Assembly (NCBI GenBank): GCA_964019425.1
Contig: OZ025853.1
Location: 124,001-188,000 of the forward strand
Direction: 5' to 3'
DNA: 64,000 bases
Origin: Flectonema sp. DT1601
Taxonomy: Eukaryota > Euglenozoa > Diplonemea > Diplonemida > Diplonemidae
The notes beneath the pieces are model-generated. The model ran no database searches. It saw nothing but the letters and a program-made list of their open reading frames with translations, and was not told the DNA's origin. Every line of letters begins with the position of its first letter. The first letter of the stretch is position 1. Positions 51,121 to 62,198 of the stretch are shown piece by piece. The position numbers were made by a program, and so were the translations under genes.

Positions 51121-51192
51121 TCCTCGGTAGTATAGAGGTCAGTATTTCCGCCTGTCACGCGGAAGACCCGGGTTCAATTCCCGGCCGGGGAA
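51121..51192 (+). tRNA. tRNA-Asp (GTC)
   Basis: 72 nt. The acceptor TCCTCGG pairs with CCGGGGA. The D arm is GTATAGAGGTCAGTAT, the anticodon stem-loop CCGCCTGTCACGCGG has anticodon GTC, and the T arm is CCCGGGTTCAATTCCCGG. The discriminator base is A. No intron and no encoded CCA. A and B boxes are intact (TAGTATAGAGG, GGTTCAATTCC). It is on the strand opposite to all protein genes. Confidence 0.97.
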
Positions 51193-51203
51193 TTTTTCTT
51201 TAG
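51193..51203 (+). terminator. Pol III terminator
   Basis: TTTTTCTTT begins one base after the tRNA 3' end; five T suffice for Pol III release. Confidence 0.8.
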
Positions 51204-51327
51204 ACATATTCACTTTTATCCTGCTGAGATGAGATGTCAATAACAGGAAGATTCACAAACTACAAAGAAACTTCCAAATTATAATTGTAAACTGCATCAC
51301 TGGAAAGTGAAGTGTTCATCTTAATAA

Positions 51328-54096
51328 TCAAACGTTGTACCTTGATCTGAATTTCCTTCCAAGGAGGAGGGCAGAGTGCTGTAACAACTCCAGTTCTTCG
51401 CATTCTGTTTTCTTGAATTCACGGACCGCACGAAGGGTTGCCACTCTTTCATGAGCCGTTGCAAGCTGCGCCCTATTCCAAACAGCGAATTCCGAACTTC
51501 TCTTATAATGCCAGACTCTATACAGCGGGATAAGTAAAGAGTTCAGTCTCAGCAACCCAGTGTGAAAGGTGCCGATGCTCATGAAACATCCATCCCTCAA
51601 GTGGCTTTCAAAGAGGCAGATCAACACCCTTTCAAGAGACTCCTTTTCACTCCACGCAATGAGTTTAAACTGGTGTTGCTGTTGACACAGAATAGTTCCT
51701 CGAAAGCTAAATTCAAGTGTTTTCAAATCCCAAATGTTGTGCTGTAGGTCTGCCTTACTTATCAGTTTGTCACGAAGTTGCTGTTTCGCGATACTTATAA
51801 ACCCGTTGTGGCTGGACAGCAATCTACTATGAGCAGCGCAGTACCTGGTCCACAACTCCCAACATCCTGAAACAAGTTCAAAAATCAGGTCACACTGGTA
51901 TATGATTTTGATGCGGTTCTCCTGTTCCGTGTGACAAAAAGACAATTTTTCATCGGAATGCATTGCGAGAAAAATTGCTGTTATTTGATTAACATGACAG
52001 TGAACGAGATTGCTTTGGCTTGTTGACTCAGAGAGGCACAATTGATTTCTAACCCGTTCTTCAGATTGACTGTGTGTCACCAAAGCAAAGTCGGAAACAT
52101 AATATTGTTGCTGTTGCTGGTACTCAAATACTATGTTTGTGCGACTTACAGAAATAGTTAGCTCAATAAAAGCTATTTCATTGAGGAAATAAGTCTCTTC
52201 AACAATAGCTAATGCTATTCTCTTGTAAGTGGCTTTCAATTCCAATATCTCTTGTTCAATACGTGCCTGCTCGGATGCTAAGATGCTCAGCCGTCGGATT
52301 CTCTCCTGAGTGCCTTTTATAAACAGCTCCTCATCTTCATCACCTCGTATTCGTTTCCGAAGGCCCCCTTCTTCTCCAATCAATGCTTTTTTTAGAAAGC
52401 TGACAATGATTTGCTGTTGTCTGCAAACATCACTTCTTCTGCAAAGGGTTTCTTCAATTTCAATAACTCCAATCAAAGTGTGCCATCCAATAACAGCACA
52501 TTGTTTATCGTACCAGTTACAGACTCTTGACCTGCCAAACAGCTCGTTCAGTTCGAGTCTCACTTGTCGATATTTTCGGTTCAAGATGCCTGAAAAAAAT
52601 GCAAACTCATTACTTCGTTCTGAAGCTTCAGTCACAAAGAGTCTATTTTGACTGAATAGAATCTTGAAGTTATTTCGACAAGAGATTTCAGAATTCCAAA
52701 TATGGGAACGCTGCTGCGCTTCCATAGAAGGTGCAGGGATGGAAAAGGCCTTTTCTTGTAGGTAAGCTCGTCCTTCAGGTTCAAAACAAGCATCAATGCA
52801 AATCAGTTGAAACCTTTGAAGTTTGATACCAATTTCTCGACGGTGATGTGATTCCAATGATGAAAGATTTACTAATAAAGAACTAACGTGAATTGACATT
52901 GCCGTGTGTTGAATGTGAGCTTTGAGTTCGACAACATCTTCCAAGAAGTCTGTAAGTACTCGCTGTTGCAGGTTTCGCCTCTTTCTCATTCTACATAATC
53001 CTCCTCTTGTAATCCGTGCAATGGTTAAACCCGCGCAGCCATCAAGTTCAATCCCCGCTGCCAACTTTATTTTAGTCAGAGAATCAATAAATTCCTTATT
53101 TAGCAATCCCCTTCGAGCTCCTTCAAAATGCTCAAACTTCCTTCTTTCCGACCGCTTCTCGAGGAAGTCCCTCATTCCTACACGTTCGAGGAACCAAATT
53201 TGTGACCGTTGTTCAATTTGATATCGCAGCTGTCGCTCGCTGATTACTGCGTGTTGAGGGTTCATTAAACATTTAATCCAATGAAAATGGGCATCACAAT
53301 TATTTGATAATTCGATTCTAGCAGAAGCTTCAAGCTTTAGCAATTGAAGGTATGCTATTAAAGTTGACTGTTGGGTGACATAATATGCAGCTGCAATATC
53401 GTAGCAACACAGTTGCGCACGAGCAAAGATGCTAATGGAAACTGAGACTGCCGACTGTGAGAATGATATCAAATTTTGATGATGAAAATCAAAAACTGAC
53501 TCCTTTCGAATTCGAAACTGCTCCTGTTGCACCGCAAGTAACTGTCGGCGAATTAAACATCGTTTGGCCGCAAGTCTGGACAGAGTCGATGAGATGAGAA
53601 AAACAACGGGCGCGATACCACGGATTCGGATGTTGTGATCAGAAACAGTACTTAGTACAACCAAATCCTCCTCCTTTACAATGTATTGACGGGCTACTGC
53701 CTCCATGTTAGACACCGTGACGGCTATGAATGCTGGAGATATTGATTTAAGATGTTCAGTCTCTTGTTTGATAACTTCAGATCGGTAGTTGTTCTCGTGT
53801 CTGAAAAGTTTCTTCTGCTGCAATAAAAATATCCGTAAAACCCCTTCAACACTACCCTGTGTAATATAATTTCTCTCAGTACACTCTAGTTCAATAACCT
53901 GTTGCGAAAGTACTCCCCAGCGAATAGTCTGAGATGACAACACTCGCTCCCAAACCATCATCTGCTCTTCTTCTAGAGTTTGCAGTTTCCGTTTTTGTAA
54001 TTTTATCTTTGCTCTTGTGGTCATAATAAGATTGCGGAATGACGGGATCAGAACACCGCAGGGCGGTGGCGTTGGTTGTAGTTGCGATTCAGCCAT
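51328..54096 (-). CDS. Large helical protein with irregular E/R/I-rich repeats
   Basis: 922 residues from the ATG at 54096 (MAESQLQPTPPP); a TTG-initiated extension is unnecessary. After 40 residues it is almost all helix with weak units of 45-60 residues such as ELECTERNYITQG...LRIFLLQQ, IEIEETLCRRSDVCRQQQII and ELKATYKRIALAIVEET. Cys and aromatic residues are common, unlike a plain coiled coil. There is no enzyme motif or membrane helix. I do not recognise the family; similar E-x2-ER-x2-I patterns occur in long hypothetical proteins of flagellates as I recall. A structural role is inferred only. Confidence 0.75.
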   Translation of the reverse strand: MAESQLQPTPPPCGVLIPSFRNLIMTTRAKIKLQKRKLQTLEEEQMMVWERVLSSQTIRWGVLSQQVIELECTERNYITQGSVEGVLRIFLLQQKKLFRHENNYRSEVIKQETEHLKSISPAFIAVTVSNMEAVARQYIVKEEDLVVLSTVSDHNIRIRGIAPVVFLISSTLSRLAAKRCLIRRQLLAVQQEQFRIRKESVFDFHHQNLISFSQSAVSVSISIFARAQLCCYDIAAAYYVTQQSTLIAYLQLLKLEASARIELSNNCDAHFHWIKCLMNPQHAVISERQLRYQIEQRSQIWFLERVGMRDFLEKRSERRKFEHFEGARRGLLNKEFIDSLTKIKLAAGIELDGCAGLTIARITRGGLCRMRKRRNLQQRVLTDFLEDVVELKAHIQHTAMSIHVSSLLVNLSSLESHHRREIGIKLQRFQLICIDACFEPEGRAYLQEKAFSIPAPSMEAQQRSHIWNSEISCRNNFKILFSQNRLFVTEASERSNEFAFFSGILNRKYRQVRLELNELFGRSRVCNWYDKQCAVIGWHTLIGVIEIEETLCRRSDVCRQQQIIVSFLKKALIGEEGGLRKRIRGDEDEELFIKGTQERIRRLSILASEQARIEQEILELKATYKRIALAIVEETYFLNEIAFIELTISVSRTNIVFEYQQQQQYYVSDFALVTHSQSEERVRNQLCLSESTSQSNLVHCHVNQITAIFLAMHSDEKLSFCHTEQENRIKIIYQCDLIFELVSGCWELWTRYCAAHSRLLSSHNGFISIAKQQLRDKLISKADLQHNIWDLKTLEFSFRGTILCQQQHQFKLIAWSEKESLERVLICLFESHLRDGCFMSIGTFHTGLLRLNSLLIPLYRVWHYKRSSEFAVWNRAQLATAHERVATLRAVREFKKTECEELELLQHSALLLGRKFRSRYNV

Positions 54097-54825
54097 TTTA
54101 CCTTCCAATATGTTGTAACCGACCCAGTAAGACTACATTTTTATATCTTTATAAAGTAAAGAATACTGACACGAATCATCAACACAAATTAAAAATCATT
54201 GTCCTTATCTTGACCTCTGAAGCTCCTCAAGTAGCTGCTGGGATCTTCAATTAAATACGAAATATTTAATTTTAACGCTTCTAATAATCTCTGTGGTCAC
54301 ACGGGCTGGGGGTGTTTATTGGGTGGGAAGCCAGCAAAGAACCAATTCCGAAATAATTTTCTTTTTTTCATATTCCCATTTAGGGGAAGTAACCGAAACT
54401 AAACAAACAAACGAACATATAATAATAAAAGTACAGGCACTGATCGACTGTGTTGTCACACTTTTTAGTATGAAATCTGTGATCAGAACAAAAAGTCGCA
54501 GTGCTCGGAAAAGGGAATAATAAAAGGGAATTGTTCGACAACCTTCAACCTCTACTAAGAATACAGACTGGAGTCTTCTACAAGACAGCCAGCTTTACAA
54601 TTCGTCTTTGTTGGAACCAACTCCATAACTTTGCAAGGCGGAGGGTTTTGGTTGGGTTCAGTGTAGGAATGAGCAACCCAGCAGTCTACATGGGGAGGGG
54701 TGAAGGAACAAAGCGGTACAAGCAAATGCTTTATAGAAAATAAGAAGCCGATAAATATCAGAATGGGGTACTGTAGATACTAAATGCGAAAGAATCGTTA
54801 CACGGAATGGAGCTCATAAAAGTCC
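54097..54825. other. Intergenic gap
   Basis: About 730 bp of spacer between the four-TM gene and the helical protein gene. Plus-strand ORFs of 70-80 codons here show no domain pattern. Confidence 0.6.
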
Positions 54826-56192
54826 TTAATAATCCTCGTCACTCTCAGCATCAGGACATGCCAGCTTACGTGCGTTTGGAGGTGGCTCCGCATACAGCAA
54901 AGCCCTCGAATCCCAAACATCATTAATAACAAGAGGACGTTGGAGTTCTGTTTGTTTTGTTATTTTCGCTCTGAAAAAGGCAACATGAAATGGCTCACTT
55001 TCTTGTAATACACACCTCTGACAAGTGTTAATCTGTACTTAAATATATGGAACTTGTCTTCTGTAGACGCCTTATCGTTGGCTTTGTCAAGGATCTGTGC
55101 TGCTGCATAGGATGCGATTAGCTGTTGTGTTTTATGTACTTTTCTTTTTATTTAATAATTTTATAAAAGTAGAACAGAATATTTACATACCACGCATATC
55201 AATTCAAGGGCTCCTATTCCGAGGGTGGAGTAGAGCTCCGCCCTGTTGTCGCATTGATCGAGTTGGACGTATCGAGCTTTGGAAGGATCACACTTTTCGT
55301 TGTTCTCATGAATGAACAATAACTCTGCCATGAGAAAGGCTGTTAAGAGTGCCATCATCCAAACCTGCGCCGCGTAGAAGAAATTCAGAACAGTCTGGTT
55401 CGGACGATCAGGCAGACTGCCACAAAATCCTCCGAGGGACCCAATAATACCAACAATGGCACACACAAACGTCGCGTATACGACTTCTTCTCTACCTCCA
55501 TTAAGTTGTTGAGCTCCAAGACATGCCAACACAATAGATAATATAAACTCCGCTACACATGTTACGACTACTTTAAACCTCGCCTTCATAATGTCTTCTT
55601 CTTCAAAGTAAAGTTTCATTTTCCAAAGTTTTCGAGTAGCGTACTCCAGTCTGTCGTTTGTTTCACCAAGCTCATGCGCTTCAGACTCATTGAGAAGTAG
55701 AACATCATTTCTGTTTAGATTTGAACTTCTGAAGCCGTGTTCTACGCTGTTTAATAAACTGAAGAGTCTCTTACGCTCGTTGTCTCTTCTCAAATTCTGT
55801 TCTCGTCTAGTACGGGGTTCTTTTTCAATGACAGGATCCGGGTCAAGTCGGTGGCTGCGCCAGCGCCAGCCAAGAGGACAGGAATCGTCTTCCGGTTGAA
55901 CTTTCTCTTCTATTCCTTCGAAAAAACTAAAAAGCTCAGCGCATTTACTAAGATAAAGTTCTGTCACTTTGTCCTTGTGAAATGAGTCCTCGCTAACGAA
56001 AGATTGCAACCAAGGAAACAGACCTCCCGAATCCTCTTCTATAGTCATGTCAGCAAACTCTGACAGTAATCCATCCTCGTCAATTCTTCTCATTAGTGGA
56101 TCGGTTTCGATGTCATTGGCCCAACCGCTTTCATCCATCAGCTTGCCCCTCGAGCTCCGAGAGGAGCCATACGATGGGCTCAAATCTCCCAT
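54826..56192 (-). CDS. Four-TM membrane protein (three exons)
   Basis: Exons 55191-56192, 55016-55121 and 54826-54968. Introns are 55122-55190 (69 nt, GTATGT...CAG) and 54969-55015 (47 nt, GTGTGT...GAG). The product is 416 residues. The N-terminal 205 residues are soluble and acidic. Four helices follow: VVVTCVAEFILSIVLACLG, VVYATFVCAIVGIIGSLGG, FYAAQVWMMALLTAFLMAEL, and GIGALELICV joined across intron 1 to LIASYAAAQIL. A short loop between TM3 and TM4 holds two Cys (KCDPSKARYVQLDQC). The cytosolic tail ends PDAESDEDY. The topology is tetraspan (MARVEL- or claudin-like), but no CCG or other family signature is seen. The second splice uses an AGAG acceptor to keep frame. Confidence 0.78.
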
Positions 56193-58246
56193 TATTTTTT
56201 CTTACCTGAGAATTATAAAATAGCACTAAAGATCCAACAAGTAGTACTAGTTCAAAAAAAAAACTATTTAGATTAAGCTTATGTTTCGTTGGACGCAGAC
56301 AGAATCCTGTTGCACGAGGGGAAATGAAATAAGAAATAATGGCTTTCAATCAGAATAGTTTCTTCTCCGACTACGTCGAAAAAAAAAAAAAAAAAACACA
56401 TTTCCTTTGCATTTAACTGTGGAATACGTAGTTTAAGAAGCCTTCTTCTTGTGGTACTCGGAAAGAACGAAGGAACTCCAAACCAATCAATCAGCCTAAC
56501 AAGTTTACTTGCGTTTGCAGCCCACCAGAATATGTTCAACAGATTGGCAAGAGAGCGACGTTAGGAAGAGAAGGATTCGATTAAGGACAACAATAATCCC
56601 CAAGTCCAGGAATGATAAAAAAACACTACGTACTTTTTTTAAAAATGCTGACGACAGAAATTGTCACAGCAAAAAAGTAACCAGCGAACCCGCAAACCGC
56701 TGTTCATATTTCTGTACTACGAGAGCTGCAGTGTATCTGAGCAGTAATTTTCATCAAACACCTTTTTTTTTTTTTTTTTGAACAGACTCACAATCGCAAT
56801 TAATAAAAGTATCTGCAATGGAAAGATACTTCCTTTCGGTGATGATTTTTTTTCCTTCAAAAATATTTTGTAAACCCGACGGAGGTAACTTGATACTAAT
56901 ATTAAATGGAAAGCAACTTGAAACTGGCAAAAACGAGAATAGGGTTCGGCCAAACCTGGTTGCAATATAAGAAATCAACAGTTGGGAGGGAAAGAGAGAA
57001 TAACTAACTTTCATCTCGAAGCTGATTCTTGTGATAAGATCCCTACTTCAGACCTGGTTTCCGAGAGTAGGAATTTTTAGTTACAAAAAAAAGCAACAAA
57101 GAAAAGATTAAATATCACTTAAAGAATGATCTACTTTATAAACTAAACATGTTCATCGCAAGGGAAGGGGAAATAGTTCTCAAGAGTTTGGTTGAAATCA
57201 CCGTTGCACAGTTTCTTATTCTTTCGATCGAATAGACTACTGTGAAAAGGATGTTTCAAAACCATGAAAACTGCATCCCCGAAACGTTTACCTGTTTGAC
57301 CTAAAGTGAAGAACAAGAATCGGACAACTTTCATTTCTTACTTCAGACTTATGTTACGCTGTCACGATTCTCTTTCTACAGAGCAATAGGTTTTGTAAGT
57401 TCAAGAAGACAATTAGTTGAGCTATTATTAATACAAATAACGTTTGCAATTATCCAAGGATGATTCAAAACAAAAATGGAACGGGAAATAAAAAGAATTT
57501 CGTTCCGGAGATGCAGACGTCTCATCGTGAGAAGACATTCCCAAAGAGAATCACCTCTAACGAAAGGGTGATTGAAAACAACAATACAAAACAGATGTTG
57601 GAAAGCAGCCAACACGTTAAACTGATCGAGTCAAGCAGCTCACGTGATCGAGAAGGATTAAGTACCATAAAAAACAATTCTCTAAAGAAAGAGTGATTGA
57701 GAACATCTGTAGCCTAAGAAACGTTTGAAAAGCAGCAGCAATCAGACTACAGAGGAAAGATGGGATAAACATAAGCTGAAAGTGAGAACAAAAGTAACGT
57801 TTGATTTTAAAATGTTCTTTGTATCGAACGAAGGAAATCAAACTTTTATATAATAACAAGAACAGTAATAAACTGCTGTCATGTTGCTGAGAGAGGAATG
57901 CAAGTCAGATTTTTTTTTTTTTACCAGAAAATTTCAGAAAAAAAACTACGAGACCACACCGTGAATCGGTACTGAAGATCGCGTATCGAGCAAGCTCTAA
58001 AAAAAAAAAAAAAAAAAATGCCGAATTGATAGCTTCCGACACAAAAATATAAAAATACCAACACGGTTTGTGCAAATCATCCATTGGCTTTCTGTTGCGA
58101 TGAATAATCGCTCCTGCTTCACGAGGATCAATATTCCGACTGGATATAAATACACAAAGTACGGATGATTATTAACAAACTGTTATGAAAGTAGAAAGCA
58201 AATAAAAAAAAACATATGAACGACTTGTTGTTTTTAAAAAAAATAC
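56193..58246. other. Intergenic gap
   Basis: About 2 kb. It holds the second SINE-like copy (56255-56396), A/T runs near 56765, 57910 and 58000, and a 45-bp match between 57352-57398 and 63706-63752 (core CACGATTCTCTTTCTAC). No supported ORF. Confidence 0.6.
56255..56396 (+). repeat. SINE-like dispersed repeat, copy 2, with poly-A tail
   Basis: Partner of 8740-8886, in the same orientation, ending in an 18-A run directly after CCGACTACGTCG. Confidence 0.5.
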
Positions 58247-61200
58247 TTAATGGATGATAACCTCAACAGAATTATGAAGGTCGGGACATTGCTCACGACA
58301 GCAAGAGGGGTTCGATGAAGCAGTGCACTGACCTGGTGATAATGAATCGGTAGTGGATCCACAACTTCTAGTTGATTGTGAGCACCAAGTAATTGACCAC
58401 TGATCATAGACTGATGTTTGCGTAGCGTCAAATTTAATTAATAGTTTATGAGAGTGAGCTTCTGAAACTGATGAAGTTTTTATAATTTCCGTCTTCACAC
58501 CCGCCTGCAGCTGTCTCAGTTCCTTTGGAGTTATCGAAACAATGTGATCGTGACCACCTCCTTTTAATCTTAGGTCTGCTCCGTAGGCTGAGATTCTAAC
58601 CTCTTCGAGGATCTTTTTGATGTCTTTGTCATCTTTGTTTACAACCATTTCTTGAACTGCCTTTACTTCTTTCCAAGATGTAGAACCATGTTCATGAACA
58701 GGAAAGACTGGATACCTCTGTCTTATAGTACCCGGTATTCCCGGAATTTCAGGAATATTAATCCAGTGACCTGACGCAACAACCTTACGTTCGTTTCCAT
58801 TCTTATCCAACACATACAAAACACCACCTGAAGTGTCGGCATTACTGACATCTTTTCTACTATTGAATAGTGATGATGGTGTTCTAAAGAATAGTTTTTG
58901 ATTTGATCCTTTGTATGCTTTTCCTTGTTTTCCATTTCTTCCATTTGATGACACCTCAAGTGATGCAGCAGGAGTGGTGTGGTAATCAATATTATAAGGA
59001 TTCCACTCAACAAGTGGATTCTGGAAGATAATTTCAATAGGGATGGCGTAGGTCCATCTTTGTGTCCAACATTTCTTGTAAATACATTTTGATGATGAAA
59101 GGCTGCATATTGCTCTTTCAGAATCATGTCCTAGCGGCCCTTTCCATTCCTTACTACATTGGTCTTTAGGCATTGCGTTGCACTCTGCTTCTCTTGTTTT
59201 ATCATCTGCGGTCATTTCATCGATGTAGTTCTTGTCGAAGGTGGCGCATACCTGTTTTTTTTTTTTTTTTTTTTTTTTTTTTTCCTCCCCCGAGTGACAA
59301 ATTAGTAAATTTTAAAAATAATAAGAATATTTTAACATACAGTTTGAGGACTGATCTTTTTGTTAGTTGTCTGAGATGCAAACATATACCCATCATTGAA
59401 AGATCTCATTCTTTGATTGTTTCCCATAGCATCTTTCTTAGCTAAGTTATAATATCTGTTGTAGAAAGCAGTGTTTAGAACACCACCTTCACTGTCAACA
59501 CACTTGTAACCAAATGAGTTGTCCTGAATGTTTCCTTTTGGTCCATCAAAGCCGGGGATTTGACCCATTAAGTAGTCGAGGTAACTGACTGAGTATCTAC
59601 CTTTAGGCCAAGGGTCGACTGGATCAAAATCTGATACTTTTGTTGGATTGAACTCAAAGACTGGAGCTCCAGTTGTTTTCATTGTCTCAATAGTCGCTGG
59701 TTTACTTTGTCTGAATTGGTTGTGAACATCATTTACGACTCTCATTCTTGATAAAGGAATATCATTAGTTAATCGTTTACAAGATATTCTATAAAACCAT
59801 TGTCCAACTATTGGTTCGAAAGTATTCTCTCCATCGGTACGCATTCCTCTGAAAGCCGTCGGCAAGAACGGCAGGTTTTCTAAATTATTCTTCAATCCAC
59901 TGTTTAAAAGAAAATTCATCTTTTCATTTAAATCAAGCCACGAGTCTGCATCAATATGATGCCTCTCTGATGAGAATGGCTCTGCGATGCTGTCCTGACT
60001 TTCAGTCCAAGCTCCTGATTTGAATTTGTTTTCATTGTGTTACAAAAACTTCGAACTAAGTAAATAACATACCTTCAAGATAGCAAAGAATTGGTCTGAA
60101 GTACGGTCTGTAGTCACGGTGGGTTACGTTCTGCGACTTAAAAGCGCGAAAGTATTCCTTCATCTCATCAACTTGATTGGAGACAGAGCCAGCATTTAAA
60201 ACTGATGGCGGGACAGGAGAGGGTTCAATGTCTTTAGATGATGGAGGCCAAGTGTTTGTGTACTCTGCAACAGAAAGAGCATCATTTGGTTCCAGTAGTG
60301 AGTAGTCGTTGTGACGAGTTGTGAAAAGAACTCCGTTGAGAACTGCTTGGAACTCACCGAGACCAACAGTGTGATGAGTGTTTGCGTGATTGTGAGCAGC
60401 AGCTGCTCCTCCTTCAGCGTATGCCGCTGAGTGATAAGCGTTTGATCCTCCACGTACCGACCTCACAACTGAAACACCAGAATCTCCTTCTGAGCGAGTG
60501 CGCTGTGTCATTCGAATTTCCATCGAAATGAGTTGCCTTCCAATTGCAGCAACAGTTCCCTTTAATTTCTGAACAGTCGCACTGTCAACTTCCTGCCCCT
60601 TTGACACTCCAAACTTCGATGGATCATAAAGCGGACAGGTAGCCAACACTTCAGATGTTGGATCCAATACCATAATTGTTATTCTCATTGCCCTTCCTTT
60701 ATTACCATTCTTGAACTTACCAGGTCCTGGAAAAGGAATATTTGGATCCCAGCAGTGTGCTTTCCTTTCAGGATTAATGGAACCTTCATTGTCAGAACCG
60801 AAATAACGAGGACCAGACTTGTCAGCTATGAAAGAATAGTTCTTACCAACTCCTTCTAATGCTGCGAAGTCTGCACGCGATGCGAGTAGAGTGGAGCGAT
60901 CGAAGTCACACTCTTCGAATGCCTGTTTTGAATTGTTATGTGATACTTCTCTCAAGCGGTTGAAGAACTAATTAAATACAAACCTTTTCATCATCAAACT
61001 CGTATAATGTTTGTGACGTTCCTCCATTTCTCCAAAACACGATCGTGTCTCCCTTGTATGACAGCATTGGTTCACGAGTCATTTGAGAACCCCAACGACA
61101 AGATAAGTCGTCGATTACTGAACGAGTCATCATACTAGCGGAGTCCTTGTCAGCAGCTCCTCCCCTCCAAGCTGGTCCACCAATAGTGCATTTGTTAGAA

Positions 61201-62198
61201 CCGAGACCTCTACTAACATATCTCGTAACAGGGACATAGACATCAGTTGCATTTGGTTCAATTGTACAATAACCATCCCTTCCTACACTTGTGTTCATAT
61301 CAGTAATTGTTTCGTTTAATATTTGAAGAGAATCATTAATCTCCTGTATTGATGACCCTCCACAGCTGGAGCATTTCGAATTGTTGACGTCAGTGATCGT
61401 CCCGTTCAGTTCTTGAATTTGATCGGCGAGTTTCTGAACGTCAGTTGAGGTTGAATTTCCGAGTGGCTGACTACCGCAGTTCAAACATTTCGTACTCATC
61501 GTATCATTTAATTGTTGAATCTGATCCACAAGTTGCTGAGCATCAGTTGAGTTGATAGGCATCGTTTGATTGCCACAGTTGGAACACTTCGAATTGTTCA
61601 CATCGATGATGGTCTCGTTCAGAAGTTGAATCTGATCCACGAGTTGCTGAACACCAGTTGAATTCATAGCAGCTGTCTGACTAGTGCAGTTAGTAACACA
61701 CTTAGTCTTATTCATCTCAGTGATGGTTTCGTTAAGAACTTGGATTTGGTCAACAAGCTGTTGAATTTCAATCGTCTGAACCGGTTGCTGCAGTTGTGTA
61801 CTCGCTGTGTCGCACTTCGTGCAGTTGAGAAGCTGTGCAATAAGTTTGTCAACACCATCTAATCTCTGTTCCATTGAGGTGATTCGGTCTCTCATTTCTG
61901 AAGTCAGAGAACGTATCCATTTGATTCCGTTACTCCATTTGATTGTTCCAGTTCGAGTATTGTAGTCACCCTTGATATTTAAAGTTTGAAGAATACCATT
62001 AGTCGGTGTTATTAACATGTTGTCTGTTATCGATGCTGTTCCATATTTTGACGTCAGTTGACACCCAACAACTGATACTTTCATAACGTCCTCAGTTGCG
62101 ACATCGTACCAATCACCTGATATGTCTTCACATTGAGAGAGTGATGTTCCTATCAAACTGAAGGACATCATTATCGATATCACTATTGATATCTTCAT
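58247..62198 (-). CDS. Large secreted or surface glycoprotein with coiled-coil repeats (four exons)
   Basis: Exons 60984-62198, 60073-60922, 59341-60014 and 58247-59251; introns of 61, 58 and 89 nt, all GT...CAG. The product is 1247 residues. A signal peptide (KISIVISIMMSFSLIGTSLS) leads to a beta-rich region, then residues about 100-290 with five QQLVDQIQ-x-LNETI-x(2)-N units each followed by C-x2-C and N-glycosylation sequons. These would form a disulphide-linked coiled-coil stalk. The rest is a globular region with His-rich motifs (AHNHANTHHTVG, HEHGS, GGGHDH, EAHSHK), GLGEFQAVLNGVLF and CYLEGAW (formed across intron 2), and a Cys-rich end (SCCREQCPDLH). I believe relatives exist in many aquatic eukaryotes without known function. 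The third intron contains a 27-A run. Confidence 0.78.
61290..61860 (-). repeat. Coiled-coil/CxxC tandem repeat in the glycoprotein
   Basis: Five units of about 36-40 residues: QQLVDQIQ-[LQ]-LN[ED]T, 8-10 residues, then C-x2-C. DNA of adjacent units is clearly related (ATCTGATCCACGAGTTGCTG-type blocks), which favours copy-number change. Confidence 0.85.

Noticed and set aside
60056-60072. A 17-nt intron GTATGTTATTTACTTAG in the same gene
   Set aside because: It leaves the frame closed downstream, while the 58-nt version (60015-60072) joins CYLEG to AWTESQ in frame.
60968-60983. A 16-nt GT-AG intron in the glycoprotein gene, as in heterotrich ciliates
   Set aside because: It keeps frame, but an acceptor 45 nt further on (CAG at 60923-60925) also keeps frame and gives 61 nt, in line with the other introns of 47-89 nt. 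No other intron needs to be this short.
61290-61860. Repeat array considered as CRISPR or satellite
   Set aside because: The units are coding, diverged and heptad-phased; there are no unique spacers.
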